From Armatimonadota bacterium (GTDB lineage: Bacteria; Armatimonadota; Armatimonadia; Armatimonadales; Armatimonadaceae), in contig JACMMA010000844.1 in the NCBI GenBank assembly GCA_014379275.1, positions 1-14,938 on the forward strand: a stretch of DNA of 14,938 bases, in the 5' to 3' direction. Made by a program: the position numbers and the translations under genes. The first letter of the stretch is position 1; the number at the start of each line of letters is the position of its first letter. The notes under the pieces were generated by a model. That model had not been told where the DNA came from. It was given only the letters and a program-made list of their open reading frames with translations, and did not search any database. Of the stretch, positions 1-7,451 are shown in pieces.

Positions 1-75
1 AAGAAGAAACATCAATGCCCCGACAATCAATGGGAAGCGTTTGAGGTGTCGTCTTTCGCGTGATTTCGGCTTCAT
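1..75 (-). CDS. N-terminus of a membrane or secreted protein (partial)
   Basis: An open frame of 25 codons runs leftward from an ATG at 75 to the window edge. It begins MKPKSRERRHLKRF and continues with a hydrophobic stretch (PLIVGALMFLL), the look of a signal peptide or signal anchor. A perfect TATAAT lies 7 nt upstream of the ATG (88-83) and is preceded by TG plus one base, an extended -10. Transcription would start at or next to the ATG, so the mRNA is probably leaderless. The gene is divergent from xylA. Function cannot be told from 25 residues, and the frame could be chance. Confidence 0.55.
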   Translation of the reverse strand, partial: MKPKSRERRHLKRFPLIVGALMFLL

Positions 76-82
76 CGATCCT

Positions 83-91
83 ATTATAACA
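83..91 (-). promoter_or_regulatory. Extended -10 promoter of the leftward gene at 75
   Basis: Reading leftward the sequence is TGTTATAAT, a TG-N-TATAAT extended -10 element, 7 nt before the ATG at 75. I see no recognisable -35. The layout matches the promoters of the two dppD copies near the right end of the window. Confidence 0.5.
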
Positions 92-112
92 GTTCGTAAG
101 AGTCGTTAGCGG

Positions 113-142
113 TTGACCTTGCGTTCGCCGCTTTGCTATACT
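113..142 (+). promoter_or_regulatory. Promoter of xylA
   Basis: TTGACC (113-118) and TATACT (137-142) are separated by 18 nt, each matching five of six bases of the sigma-70 consensus. Predicted transcription start is near 149, giving a leader of about 50 nt. An AAGGGA ribosome-binding site at 182-187 lies 11 nt before the xylA ATG. Confidence 0.65.
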
Positions 143-198
143 GAGCATGCGCGGCGACGACTTGCCGCACAAGTTTTACGCAAGGGACGATTATATCA

Positions 199-1371
199 AT
201 GGCTTACGAACCGCAGAAATCAGATAAGTTCACGTTCGGACTCTGGACGATGGGCAACCCCGGACGCGACCCGTTCGGCGACCCGGTGCGCAAAGGGTTT
301 ACGCCGGTCGAAATGGCGGAAGCGCTCGGCAAGTTAGGTGCGTACGGTATTAACTACCACGATAACGACTTGGTGCCGTTCGGTACAGGTGCGGCGGAGC
401 AAGATCGTATCGTTGCCGAGTTCAAGAAGGCACTTTCCGATAATGGTCTCGTGGTCCCGATGGCGACGACGAATCTGTTCGGGCATCCCGTTTTCAAAGA
501 CGGCGCGTTCACCTCGAACGACTCGCGCGTGCGTGCGTTCGCGCTTCAGAAAGTGATGCGCTCGATGGACCTCGGCTACGAATTGGGGGCACGGATCTAC
601 GTTTTCTGGGGTGGACGCGAAGGCGCGGAAGTGGACGCGGGCAAAGACGCTGTGACGGCACTAGCTCGTATGCGCGACGGTATGAACTTCCTGTGTGAAT
701 ACTCCAAGTCGCAGGGCTACGAATACCAATTCGCGCTCGAAGCGAAGCCGAACGAACCGCGTGGCGATATTTATCTGCCCACTACCGGGGCGATGCTCGG
801 CTTCATCGCCACGTTGCAATATCCGGAAATGATCGGTGTCAATCCGGAAGTCGCGCACGAGACGATTAGCGGTTTGAACTTTTATCACGCGGTCGCGCAG
901 GCGATCGATGCCGGAAAGCTGTTCCACGTGGACCTGAACGGTCAGAAGGTCGGGCGTTTCGATCAGGATCTGCGCTTCGGGCAGGAAGACTCGAAGAACG
1001 CGTTCTTCCTGGTGCGCTTGCTGGAAAACTACAAGTTCGACGGCATGCGGCACTTCGACGCGCACGCCTTGCGCACCTCGGACCGCGACGATGTCATCGA
1101 GTTCGCCAAGGGGTGTATGCGCACGTACCTGATCCTGAAAGAGAAGGCACAGCAGTTCGACGCCGACCCGGTCGTACAAGAAATCCTGGCGCGACTGAAC
1201 ACGTCCGGCGATTCCGAGTCTGACACGCTACTGGACGGCGGTTTCACGGCGGAAAAAGCGACCGCGCTCAAAGCGCGCGCCTTCGACCCCGATGCACTCG
1301 CGGCGAAGCCACTCCCCTACGAGAAGTTGGACCAACGCTTGTTCGATATCCTAATGGGTGTCGCGGGGTAG
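199..1371 (+). CDS. xylA: Xylose isomerase (class I, actinobacterial type)
   Basis: A cytoplasmic metalloenzyme that interconverts D-xylose and D-xylulose, the entry step of xylose catabolism; the family also isomerises glucose. At 390 residues it has the length of the Streptomyces-type enzymes, and the catalytic residues fall at the same numbers: His54 and Asp57 (YHDND), Trp137 (FWGGREG), Glu181 and Lys183 ([10 protein letters not shown]), Glu217 and His220 (NPEVAH), Asp245, Asp255 and Asp257 (GRFDQDL), and Asp287. All ten catalytic and metal-binding residues appear present. The ATG at 199 follows AAGGGA and a good promoter. The gene stands alone: no xylulokinase, xylose transporter or XylR-type regulator is in the window. 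A strong hairpin follows it. Identity is close to certain. Confidence 0.97.
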   Translation: MAYEPQKSDKFTFGLWTMGNPGRDPFGDPVRKGFTPVEMAEALGKLGAYGINYHDNDLVPFGTGAAEQDRIVAEFKKALSDNGLVVPMATTNLFGHPVFKDGAFTSNDSRVRAFALQKVMRSMDLGYELGARIYVFWGGREGAEVDAGKDAVTALARMRDGMNFLCEYSKSQGYEYQFALEAKPNEPRGDIYLPTTGAMLGFIATLQYPEMIGVNPEVAHETISGLNFYHAVAQAIDAGKLFHVDLNGQKVGRFDQDLRFGQEDSKNAFFLVRLLENYKFDGMRHFDAHALRTSDRDDVIEFAKGCMRTYLILKEKAQQFDADPVVQEILARLNTSGDSESDTLLDGGFTAEKATALKARAFDPDALAAKPLPYEKLDQRLFDILMGVAG

Positions 1372-1380
1372 GTCGCCTCT

Positions 1381-1429
1381 AGCCCCGGCGGGTTGCGATA
1401 CAATGGCGTATCGCAACCCGCCGGAGGCT
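1381..1429 (+). terminator. Strong hairpin after xylA, probable terminator
   Basis: A 17-bp perfect stem (1385-1401 with 1408-1424) closes a 6-nt loop (AATGGC). It extends by four more pairs (1381-1384 with 1426-1429) across one bulged A. It starts 10 nt after the xylA stop. No clear T-run follows (CTTTCCTT only), so it may slow transcription or stabilise the mRNA 3' end rather than act as a classic intrinsic terminator. It overlaps the only candidate start (TTG at 1393) of the next reading frame. Confidence 0.65.
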
Positions 1430-1803
1430 CCGCTTTCCTTGAACAACTCAGCCCGTTTCACCAACTTTTAATCTCCGCGTCGTTATTCGGTCCCACGCAG
1501 ACTGACCTCGCGCCGCCCCGGATTTCGCGTCGTTCGTCGCATTACCGATTCGCACTTCTCGTTGTCGCCGGGTACTCGTACGACGAGTCATGTTGCCAGC
1601 TTGCGATCAATCCACGTACTGCCGAACGCTGGCGGACCTGTCTGCGCAAGCAGGCAGCGGGGTATTTCGGGCGTGCGGTGACATATGAATATGCCGCCCG
1701 CGTCGCTCTGGACGGCGAGCTACGCCGCCTTTGTGAATCGGTGCGGGGAACCCCGCAACCCGCCGCCGAAAACCCTTGTACGGTCGTGAACCGTGCGGAA
1801 TAA
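1393..1803 (+). CDS. Orphan HTH-like reading frame, doubtful
   Basis: An open frame of 136 codons fills the space between xylA and the tRNA. Its middle (roughly residues 52-90, including AGYSYDESCCQLAINPRTAE) looks like a homeodomain-like helix-turn-helix of the kind found at the N-terminus of IS630-type transposases and in small stand-alone regulators. The only usable start is a TTG at 1393, which lies inside the hairpin and has no ribosome-binding site. There is no ATG, and no transposase catalytic domain follows. The last codons overlap a candidate tRNA promoter. It may be a degraded mobile-element remnant, a gene with an unusual start, or a chance frame. I do not recognise a specific function. 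Confidence 0.35.
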   Translation: MRYNGVSQPAGGSAFLEQLSPFHQLLISASLFGPTQTDLAPPRISRRSSHYRFALLVVAGYSYDESCCQLAINPRTAERWRTCLRKQAAGYFGRAVTYEYAARVALDGELRRLCESVRGTPQPAAENPCTVVNRAE

Positions 1804-1804
1804 T
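1776..1804 (+). promoter_or_regulatory. Candidate promoter of the tRNA gene
   Basis: TTGTAC (1776-1781) and AATAAT (1799-1804) are 17 nt apart. The -10 matches five of six consensus bases, while the -35 is weak. The predicted start falls at about 1811, the first base of the tRNA, leaving almost no 5' leader. Confidence 0.4.
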
Positions 1805-1810
1805 AACGTC

Positions 1811-1882
1811 AGCGAGGTGGGGGAGAGGTTACCCCGCCGGTCTCATAAGCCGGAGACGTGCGTTCGATTCGCACCCACGCTC
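1811..1882 (+). tRNA. tRNA with CAT anticodon (elongator Met or Ile2)
   Basis: A full cloverleaf can be drawn: acceptor AGCGAGG with CCACGCT, U8 and G9, D-stem GGGG/CCCC around loop AGAGGTTA (with GG and A21), anticodon stem CCGGT/GCCGG around loop CTCATAA (anticodon CAT at 1844-1846), a 4-nt variable loop, and T-stem GTGCG/CGCAC around TTCGATT. It lacks the three G-C pairs at the base of the anticodon stem and the unpaired 1-72 position of initiator tRNAs. That leaves elongator Met or lysidine-modified Ile2. Odd points are an A-A mismatch at 5-68, C rather than A at position 73, and no encoded CCA. Confidence 0.8.
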
Positions 1883-1953
1883 TGTTTTGATTACTGGTTT
1901 GTAGACAGACTGCCACGGCGATCTTCTGCTGACTGCCATTCCGTTTGCGCTTC

Positions 1954-2916
1954 TCACTGTTTTGGGAGTACCCGCTTCACACAACTCGTGAATTCATCCG
2001 TCGTGAAAGGGCGAACCAGAAACAAATCCATGCCCGACAGATAGCCCGACATCGCCGCCACGTCCATTTCCTCGGTGGTGCGTCCTGCTTCGGCGATCAG
2101 CAAGACCGCGAACTCGGACCGTTTTCGCAGGCTGTGTAAGAACGGCATCAGTTCCCACGCGGATATGTTCCCGATTCGCTCCGACAACACCACGAAATCC
2201 CCCGCCGCGATCAGTGCGGGATCAGCAGTCGCTGCTTGTTTATTGGAGGTAAGGAACCGAACAAACTCGGTCGGCTCGGTCACTGTCCGCACCGTACTCC
2301 AACCGGCGAGGGATAACGCGTCTGCTAGTTCTCTCTGGTACGACGATTCGTAGCCCGGCGCTATCAATACGGCGCGGCGTGTCATATTACTTGTCATCGG
2401 TTTGTATTCCTTCAGTGATTCGGCGAGTCGCGCCCGTCCTCGCGACAGCATCCACTTCACGGTTCCTTCGGGACGAGCCAGTGTTCGTGATATTTCTTTG
2501 ACGGTTGCTCCTTCCAGATAATAGGCCTGCAGGGCATACGCTTGATTGTTGGGCAGGGCCGAAATCGCCTGCCGCACGTTTGTGCGCAGATGAGTGGTTG
2601 CTGCTGTGTCGGATTGAAGGCGAAGTGTGGTTGCCTCGCCGCTTTCCTGTCGGAACCTTCGGGTGAGAATCCGCCGCGCTTCGTTGCGGACGATGGCGCG
2701 AATCCAGGGGGCGAACTGCTCGGGATTTTTCAAGCGGTGGATGAATCGGCAGGCGCGGACGACCGACTCCGCCACGGCATCCTGGGCATCTTCGTAGCGG
2801 GATAATTCGCGAAAAGCGATCCGAAACAAAGAGGCGCGGTGACGCTCGATGAGCCTTCCCATCGCGTCGCCGTCTCCGGTAGTCGCCCTCTGAGCCAGGC
2901 GAAAATCTTCATTCAC
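1954..2916 (-). CDS. ECF-type sigma factor fused to a pseudo-receiver domain
   Basis: A 320-residue protein if started at GTG 2916. Residues about 15-88 are sigma-70 region 2 (GDGDAMGRLIERHRASLFRI, then YEDAQDAVAESVVRACRF). Residues about 110-168 are region 4, with the helix-turn-helix VKEISRTLARPEGTVKWMLS. The rest (about 178-320) has the strand/helix pattern of a response-regulator receiver: DFVVLSER sits where the phospho-acceptor strand should be, but Ser245 replaces Asp. The paired acidic residues after strand 1 are replaced by AP, and the Lys-Pro near the end is Arg-Pro (LFLVRPFTTDEF). It is therefore unlikely to be phosphorylated like a normal receiver. The frame extends upstream to 3012 across a terminator hairpin, so GTG 2916, just before the domain, is preferred although no clear ribosome-binding site is seen. 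No anti-sigma gene is adjacent. Confidence 0.85.
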   Translation of the reverse strand: MNEDFRLAQRATTGDGDAMGRLIERHRASLFRIAFRELSRYEDAQDAVAESVVRACRFIHRLKNPEQFAPWIRAIVRNEARRILTRRFRQESGEATTLRLQSDTAATTHLRTNVRQAISALPNNQAYALQAYYLEGATVKEISRTLARPEGTVKWMLSRGRARLAESLKEYKPMTSNMTRRAVLIAPGYESSYQRELADALSLAGWSTVRTVTEPTEFVRFLTSNKQAATADPALIAAGDFVVLSERIGNISAWELMPFLHSLRKRSEFAVLLIAEAGRTTEEMDVAAMSGYLSGMDLFLVRPFTTDEFTSCVKRVLPKQ

Positions 2917-2976
2917 AACGTATAAGACCGTCCGAAAACCGTTTTGGTTGGCGGGAGAGGAAATACTCCGACGAAT

Positions 2977-3024
2977 CGACCCACTCCGGTGATCGGGAAC
3001 CACCCTGATCACCGGAATGGGTCG
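2977..3024 (-). terminator. Hairpin terminator after fucI
   Basis: An 18-bp inverted repeat (2977-2994 with 3007-3024) starts 8 nt past the fucI stop. The single imperfect position is G-U in the leftward RNA but C-A in the rightward RNA, so the hairpin is better on the strand that reads fucI. The loop can add three more G-C pairs. There is no T-run after it. Confidence 0.6.
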
Positions 3025-3031
3025 TTATTCG

Positions 3032-4834
3032 CTATCGGTATAACGGACCGAAGTTGGCGCAGGCGCGGTAATCGGCGGCTTCCGCATCGGAGGTGCCGAA
3101 CCGGGTCCAGGTCGATGGGCGGAAAACACGGTCCGGGGAAACGTTGTGCATGTCTACGGGGATGCGGAGCATGGCGGCCAGCGTGAGGAGGTCCGCGCCG
3201 ATGTGCCCGACGGCGATCGCACCGTGGTTCGCGCCCCAGGCGTTCATCACCGAGTATACGTCGGTGAACGCCCCGGTCCCGGTCAGCGTCGGTGCGAACC
3301 AGGTCGTCGGCCAGGTTTCGTTGGTGCGCTTGTCGAGCACGTCGTGGACATTTTTGGGGAGTTCCACGGTCACGCCCTCGGCGATCTGTAGTACCGGACC
3401 CAAGCCCTTTACCAGGTTCAGGCGAAACATCGTGCAGGGAATACCGCCCTTTGTGGTGAAGTCCGTGGACCAACCGCCGCCGGGGAAATACTCCGTTACG
3501 GACGCGCACCATTTCGTCGCTTTCAAACAAGCGTCGGCTTCGTCAGGCGTGATCTGGGTGAACGGCTTCAAGGTCGGTTTTCCGTCCGTGCCCGTCAGCT
3601 CGCCGGTCCAGTCGAGCGCGGCGGGACCGGAGTTGATCAGGTGCAGGATACCCCCCGAGGCCGCGCCCTCCATGTCATACCCGGTGACGCGCCTCACGGC
3701 GGCGGCGGACCAGTAGGTGCGCACATCGGCGAAGAGTTGCGCGGTGCCTTCCGTGAGCAGGTATCCGAGAATCATGGACGCGCCGTTCATCGCGTCGTTC
3801 TCGGTCGCGACAAGGTACGGCTGGCGAATCCCGTTCCAGTCGAACGACGTGTTCAAGACCGCCTCCAGAAAGTCGCCGTTCGGGAAATGATCGGTCCAGT
3901 TGCGCTGTCCCTGAAATCCCCCGGCAATCCCGTTATGGCCGCGCGATTCCTCGACATAGCCCTTCTTCGCAAGTTCGGGGTTGCCGACCATCAGGTCGCG
4001 CGCAATCAGCGTCATCTTGATCGAGAGTGCCCATTCTTCGTCCTTTCGCTCGCGGGAGCGTTGTTTCTCCGCCGGGTTGACGTCGGCACCTTCCGGGCAG
4101 TTGGTTTGGACCCAGGTGAGGGCGCGTTCATATTCGGCATGGTCGTAGATGCCTTTTTCGATGCGGCGAACAAACTCGGTCATATCCACCGACTCGACGC
4201 GCATTCCCAGGTACTCTTCGAAGAACGGCTGGTCGACAATCGAACCGGCGATCCCCATCGAAACGCCGCCCATGGCTACATACGAAGTTCCGCGAATCGT
4301 GGCGACCGCGAGACCGGCGCGGGCGAAGCGGATGATCTTCTCGGCAACATCGTCCGGGATGGTCGTGTCCGACGATTCCTGCACCTCGCGGCCGTAAATG
4401 CCGAACGCCGGGACGCCTTTTTGCGAGTGCCCGGAAAGTACCGCGGCGAGGTAGACTGCGCCGGGGCGTTCCGTGCCGTTGAAACCCCAAACGGCGGTAG
4501 GGATGCGGTTGTCCATCGCCATCGTTTCCGAGCCGTAGCACCAGCACGGGGTCACGGTGAGCACCACGCCGACATTCTCGCGGGCGAACAGGGCGGCGCA
4601 GTCGGCGGCTTCGGCGACCCCGCCGATACAGGACGGCGCGATGACGACCTCGACCGGCAGACCGCACGCGTGGCGAATAGTATCGGTGATCAATGCCGCG
4701 GTTCGCTTCGCCATGTCCATGGTCTGATCTTCTAGCGATTCGCGGACGCCGCCGTAGCGTCCGTCGATGGTCGGACGGATGCCGATTTTCGGGAGGGGGG
4801 TGTGGAGCCGGTTCACCGGCGGATTGACAGTCAT
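3032..4834 (-). CDS. fucI: L-fucose isomerase
   Basis: A cytoplasmic Mn-dependent aldose-ketose isomerase converting L-fucose to L-fuculose; the family also accepts D-arabinose. From the ATG at 4834 the protein is 600 residues, close to the 591 of E. coli FucI. The active-site residues line up: Glu345 ([10 protein letters not shown]), Asp370 ([11 protein letters not shown]) and His537 ([20 protein letters not shown]), corresponding to Glu337, Asp361 and His528 in E. coli. The frame stays open 65 codons upstream, but that stretch is low-complexity and crosses a terminator, so it is not coding. A 19-codon leader ORF overlaps the start as ATGA, suggesting translational coupling. A hairpin follows the gene. 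No fuculokinase, aldolase or transporter is present here. Confidence 0.96.
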   Translation of the reverse strand: MTVNPPVNRLHTPLPKIGIRPTIDGRYGGVRESLEDQTMDMAKRTAALITDTIRHACGLPVEVVIAPSCIGGVAEAADCAALFARENVGVVLTVTPCWCYGSETMAMDNRIPTAVWGFNGTERPGAVYLAAVLSGHSQKGVPAFGIYGREVQESSDTTIPDDVAEKIIRFARAGLAVATIRGTSYVAMGGVSMGIAGSIVDQPFFEEYLGMRVESVDMTEFVRRIEKGIYDHAEYERALTWVQTNCPEGADVNPAEKQRSRERKDEEWALSIKMTLIARDLMVGNPELAKKGYVEESRGHNGIAGGFQGQRNWTDHFPNGDFLEAVLNTSFDWNGIRQPYLVATENDAMNGASMILGYLLTEGTAQLFADVRTYWSAAAVRRVTGYDMEGAASGGILHLINSGPAALDWTGELTGTDGKPTLKPFTQITPDEADACLKATKWCASVTEYFPGGGWSTDFTTKGGIPCTMFRLNLVKGLGPVLQIAEGVTVELPKNVHDVLDKRTNETWPTTWFAPTLTGTGAFTDVYSVMNAWGANHGAIAVGHIGADLLTLAAMLRIPVDMHNVSPDRVFRPSTWTRFGTSDAEAADYRACANFGPLYR

Positions 4835-4890
4835 GTTAAAGGAAAACCTTTCGAGCAAATGTTGTGGGGCATGGAAAGGTGAAAAGCCAC
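4831..4890 (-). CDS. Short leader ORF coupled to fucI (19 residues)
   Basis: A GTG at 4890 follows a perfect AGGAGG (4900-4895) with a 4-nt spacer, and opens a 19-codon frame ([19 protein letters not shown]). Its TGA overlaps the fucI ATG as ATGA (4834-4831). The fucI start has only a distant AAAGG, so ribosomes finishing the leader could re-initiate on fucI. I recognise no sequence family; it could be a regulatory leader peptide or simply a translation-loading device. Confidence 0.45.
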   Translation of the reverse strand: MAFHLSMPHNICSKGFPLT

Positions 4891-4935
4891 GCCGCCTCCT
4901 GACCGTTTCTTCCGGAGCGAATATTTCTCCTGCTT

Positions 4936-4978
4936 TTTCGTTTGGCCATTTTTCCTTTTCTTTTGTTTCGTTTGGCCA
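4936..4978 (-). repeat. Pair of 13-bp direct repeats upstream of fucI
   Basis: Read leftward, TGGCCAAACGAAA occurs twice, at 4978-4966 and 4948-4936, with start points 30 bp apart, close to three helical turns. The pair lies between the upstream terminator and the fucI leader ORF in an A-rich tract, a typical place for a regulator to bind. The factor is unknown. Confidence 0.4.
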
Positions 4979-5017
4979 AGAAAAAACCGCGCTGTTGCGG
5001 TATACGCAACAGCGCGG
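4979..5017 (-). terminator. Intrinsic terminator of the TolC-family gene
   Basis: A 13-bp perfect GC-rich stem (4987-4999 with 5005-5017) closes a 5-nt loop and, reading leftward, is followed directly by six T residues and then CTT. It begins 18 nt after the stop of the TolC-family gene, a textbook rho-independent terminator. Confidence 0.92.
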
Positions 5018-5035
5018 CTCATCTCTCAAAAGCGC

Positions 5036-6703
5036 CTAAGGGTTCGTGGGAGGCGTGACTACAGGACCCGTCGCAGGTGGTGTGGTAGGTCGTCCACCCG
5101 GGGGCGGGGTCAGAGTGCCGGCGGGCGGCGTTCCTGCCGGCGCGGTGGCTTCGGCGATCCGTCCGATTCCGGCGATGCGGTCCGCGAAACCGACCGCCCG
5201 GGCGAGGCGCGCGTCGGCGGAGTAGAAATCGTACGTGGTTTGTACCAACTGTGTTTGCGCTTGCACCAGTTGAGTCTGCGCCTGGATTACTTCGACAATG
5301 CTCCCGACCCCCTCACGCCGCGACTCCACGGCGGCGTCGTAGTTGATCTGCGCGGCTTCCTGCGCGGCTTGCGCTGCCGGTATCGCCGCACGGGACTGGG
5401 TGAGGGTGCGCCACGATTGTTCTACTTCAACCGCCACCGACTGGCGCAACTGAATGAGTGACGCTTCGGAGTTCCGCACGTTCGCCTGTGCCTGACGTAC
5501 CTGAGCACGGGTCAATCCGCCGTTGAAAAGCGGATACGAAACGTTCAGGTTGACCTGTCGGTTCTGACTGTTGGGGTAGCGGTTGTCGCCGATGGGTGTA
5601 AACTGGTAGCCGTCGCTCACGGTCAGGTTGGCTTGCAGACCGTCATTGATCCGGGCGAGTCCTACCCCGGTCTGGTTTACCTCGACATCCTTCTGCGAAC
5701 GGGCAATATCCGGTCGACTTAGAAAGGCAGTTTCGGAGAGTGCGTTGACGGTTTCTATGTCGGATGGGGTTGCCGGAGTGGGAGAATTCAGTGCCGTCAC
5801 CGGGGTCGCGTCGGTCGGCGCGGGAACGTCGGCGATCGTGAGTTGTTCCCCGCCGACGAGGCCGATACTCTGCTTAAGCTGCGCCTGAGCGACGGCGGCG
5901 TTATTTCTGGCTTGCAGAACGGAAACGCGTGCGTTGAGCAGATCGGCGCGCGCCTGAAACACATCTTTGCGCGGTGAGATGCCCACTTCGACCTGCGCCT
6001 CGATCACGGCGAGGGTATTTTCGGCGCGGGCGACCTGCGATTCCGAAACGGTCACCAGAGCCGCCGTGCGAAGCGAATTGAAATAATTGTTCGCGACATC
6101 GGCGATGACGCGCTGGCGGGTGTCTTCCTCGCTGAACGTCACGCCGCGCAAGTTTTGCCGTGCCTGCCGGTTGCTGAGTTCCCGGTTAAACGAGTCGAAA
6201 ATGGTGTACGAGGCGATGGCGTTGAACTGCTTATTCTCCGTCGTCCGCCCACTGCTGACGACGACCGGGACCCCCCCGACGAATTGAGTCACCGACCCGG
6301 TTGTGAGCCGGTTGTTGTACGTGTAGGACGGATCGACCCGGGGGTAATAGTCGGCCTGTTGTGCCTTTAACCGCTGCTCACTCGCTTCACGGTTCGCCTG
6401 TGCCTGCGAGACGGTGGGTTGCAAACGCAGGGCCAACCCGATGGCACTTTCCAGGGTCAATTGCTGTGGCAGATTGGTCACCCGGTTATTACCGGGTGCG
6501 GGCGGCGGAACCTGATTCGATGGGGTGCGTTCCTTCTGCTCGTTCTTGGAAAATTCGGGTCCTTCTTTCCTGGTCTCGTTGGGGGGGGTGGTAGAAAGAG
6601 GGTCCTGTGCCCGAGCATCAGCGGCACCAAAACAAATAGCGGCAAGACTACCGGCGACGACGGGCAGCAGGTTACCCTGCCGGAACGATTTTTTAGCGAT
6701 CAC
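5036..6703 (-). CDS. TolC-family outer membrane efflux protein
   Basis: An outer-membrane channel subunit of the OEP family, which forms the exit duct of tripartite efflux pumps or type I secretion systems. From GTG 6703 it is 555 residues. A signal peptide covers about residues 1-32 (basic VIAKKSFRQG, hydrophobic core, cut after ARA). A Pro-rich linker follows, then two OEP repeats (LTLESAIGLALRLQPTVSQAQANREASEQRLKAQ-type and RSQKDVEVNQ...QVNLNVSYPLFNGG). The second repeat ends with a tandem heptad QAQTQLV QAQTQLV. The C-terminus is a roughly 35-residue Pro/Thr/Gly tail. GTG 6703 is chosen because GGAGG lies 11 nt upstream and the signal peptide then sits at the N-terminus; the ATG at 6781 has neither. 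No pump partner is adjacent. It shows the organism has an outer membrane. Confidence 0.92.
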   Translation of the reverse strand: MIAKKSFRQGNLLPVVAGSLAAICFGAADARAQDPLSTTPPNETRKEGPEFSKNEQKERTPSNQVPPPAPGNNRVTNLPQQLTLESAIGLALRLQPTVSQAQANREASEQRLKAQQADYYPRVDPSYTYNNRLTTGSVTQFVGGVPVVVSSGRTTENKQFNAIASYTIFDSFNRELSNRQARQNLRGVTFSEEDTRQRVIADVANNYFNSLRTAALVTVSESQVARAENTLAVIEAQVEVGISPRKDVFQARADLLNARVSVLQARNNAAVAQAQLKQSIGLVGGEQLTIADVPAPTDATPVTALNSPTPATPSDIETVNALSETAFLSRPDIARSQKDVEVNQTGVGLARINDGLQANLTVSDGYQFTPIGDNRYPNSQNRQVNLNVSYPLFNGGLTRAQVRQAQANVRNSEASLIQLRQSVAVEVEQSWRTLTQSRAAIPAAQAAQEAAQINYDAAVESRREGVGSIVEVIQAQTQLVQAQTQLVQTTYDFYSADARLARAVGFADRIAGIGRIAEATAPAGTPPAGTLTPPPGGRPTTPPATGPVVTPPTNP

Positions 6704-6748
6704 GAAAACTGAATCCTCCAAAAGACTGGACGGCTTTACGAAGCCCCG

Positions 6749-6778
6749 GTCAAAATTCTGCGTCCATTTCGGTATACT
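6749..6778 (+). promoter_or_regulatory. Promoter of the adenosyltransferase gene
   Basis: TATACT at 6773-6778 is a good -10. The -35 is weak (GTCAAA, 18 nt upstream). A transcript starting near 6785 would have a leader of about 22 nt with AGGTG (6787-6791) before the ATG at 6807. Confidence 0.45.
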
Positions 6779-6806
6779 CATCTAAACAGGTGAAACTGAA
6801 AAGTTT

Positions 6807-7370
6807 ATGAAAATATACACTCGAACCGGCGATACCGGCGATACCGGACTCTACGGCGGACAGCGCGTCAGCAAAGATGACGTGCGCGTCGAATCCTACG
6901 GCGCGGTGGACGAAGCGAATGCGGCACTGGGTGTCGCCGCTGCCCATCTTACCGACAACGAGTTAATAGCATTAGTTGCACGTCTTCAAAGCGAATTGTT
7001 CGTCGTGGGTGCGGATCTAGCGACGCCCCTCGATCGCGACAAGCAGGCCGGCAAGGCGATTGTACCGCGCATCGGTGAGAATCACGTCGCGGCCTTGGAG
7101 CCTTTGATCGACACGTACGAATCCGAACTCGCCCCGCTACGCAATTTCATCCTGCCGGGAGGCAATCCCGGATCCGCCTACATGCATCTGGCACGCACGA
7201 TTCTGCGGCGTGCCGAACGCCGCACCGTAACCCTTCTGCGCACGGACCCCGCCGGGACCAATGAAGCGGTAGTGCCGTACCTGAACCGGTTAGCCGATCT
7301 CCTGTTCGTTCTCAGTCGCGTCGCGAATCACCGCGCCGGAGTCGCCGACGTGCCATGGACGAGAGAATGA
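6807..7370 (+). CDS. pduO: PduO-type cob(I)alamin adenosyltransferase
   Basis: Transfers the adenosyl group of ATP to cob(I)alamin, making coenzyme B12, in the cytoplasm as a trimer in known members. The 187-residue protein carries the family signature throughout: YTRTGDTGDTGLYGG (residues 4-18, ATP binding), RVESYGAVDEANAALG (27-42), FILPGG (114-119), the helix ARTILRRAERR (129-139) with the conserved Arg/Glu residues, and YLNRLADLLFVLSR (158-171). It is of the PduO/MMAB family, not the CobA or EutT types. It lies 81 nt upstream of rex, which has its own -10. No B12-dependent enzyme is in the window, so the pathway it serves is unknown. Confidence 0.95.
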   Translation: MKIYTRTGDTGDTGLYGGQRVSKDDVRVESYGAVDEANAALGVAAAHLTDNELIALVARLQSELFVVGADLATPLDRDKQAGKAIVPRIGENHVAALEPLIDTYESELAPLRNFILPGGNPGSAYMHLARTILRRAERRTVTLLRTDPAGTNEAVVPYLNRLADLLFVLSRVANHRAGVADVPWTRE

Positions 7371-7417
7371 CGGGGCCGGGGACCGAATACCCAATACCTA
7401 ACCCCTTCTTCTCACGG

Positions 7418-7423
7418 TATAAT
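7418..7423 (+). promoter_or_regulatory. -10 element of the rex promoter
   Basis: A perfect TATAAT lies 28 nt before the TTG start of rex. The -35 region (near 7395) is poor. No clear Rex operator of the TTGTGA-type palindrome is visible around it. Confidence 0.5.
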
Positions 7424-7451
7424 CGAACCGGAAATCCCCTAGCCGGAGAAT

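Noticed and set aside
2935..2945. Short palindrome AAAACCGTTTT upstream of the sigma gene as an operator
   Set aside because: The arms are only 5 bp and low in complexity, with no second copy nearby, so chance is a sufficient explanation.
3641..4735. A 364-codon open frame on the + strand opposite fucI
   Set aside because: It lies fully antisense to fucI, which has a family match along its whole length. Its translation is Arg/His/Asp-rich with no recognisable motif, a usual shadow in GC-rich DNA.
4835..5029. A 65-residue N-terminal extension of L-fucose isomerase
   Set aside because: The extension is low-complexity, would begin inside the hairpin of a terminator, and has no family counterpart; starting at 4834 gives the expected length.
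6704..6781. The ATG at 6781 as start of the TolC-family gene
   Set aside because: It would place 26 residues before the signal peptide and has no ribosome-binding site, while GTG 6703 follows GGAGG and puts the signal peptide at the N-terminus.
7371..7451. A Rex autoregulatory site upstream of rex
   Set aside because: I looked for a TTGTGA-type palindrome and found none; only a -10 element can be supported.
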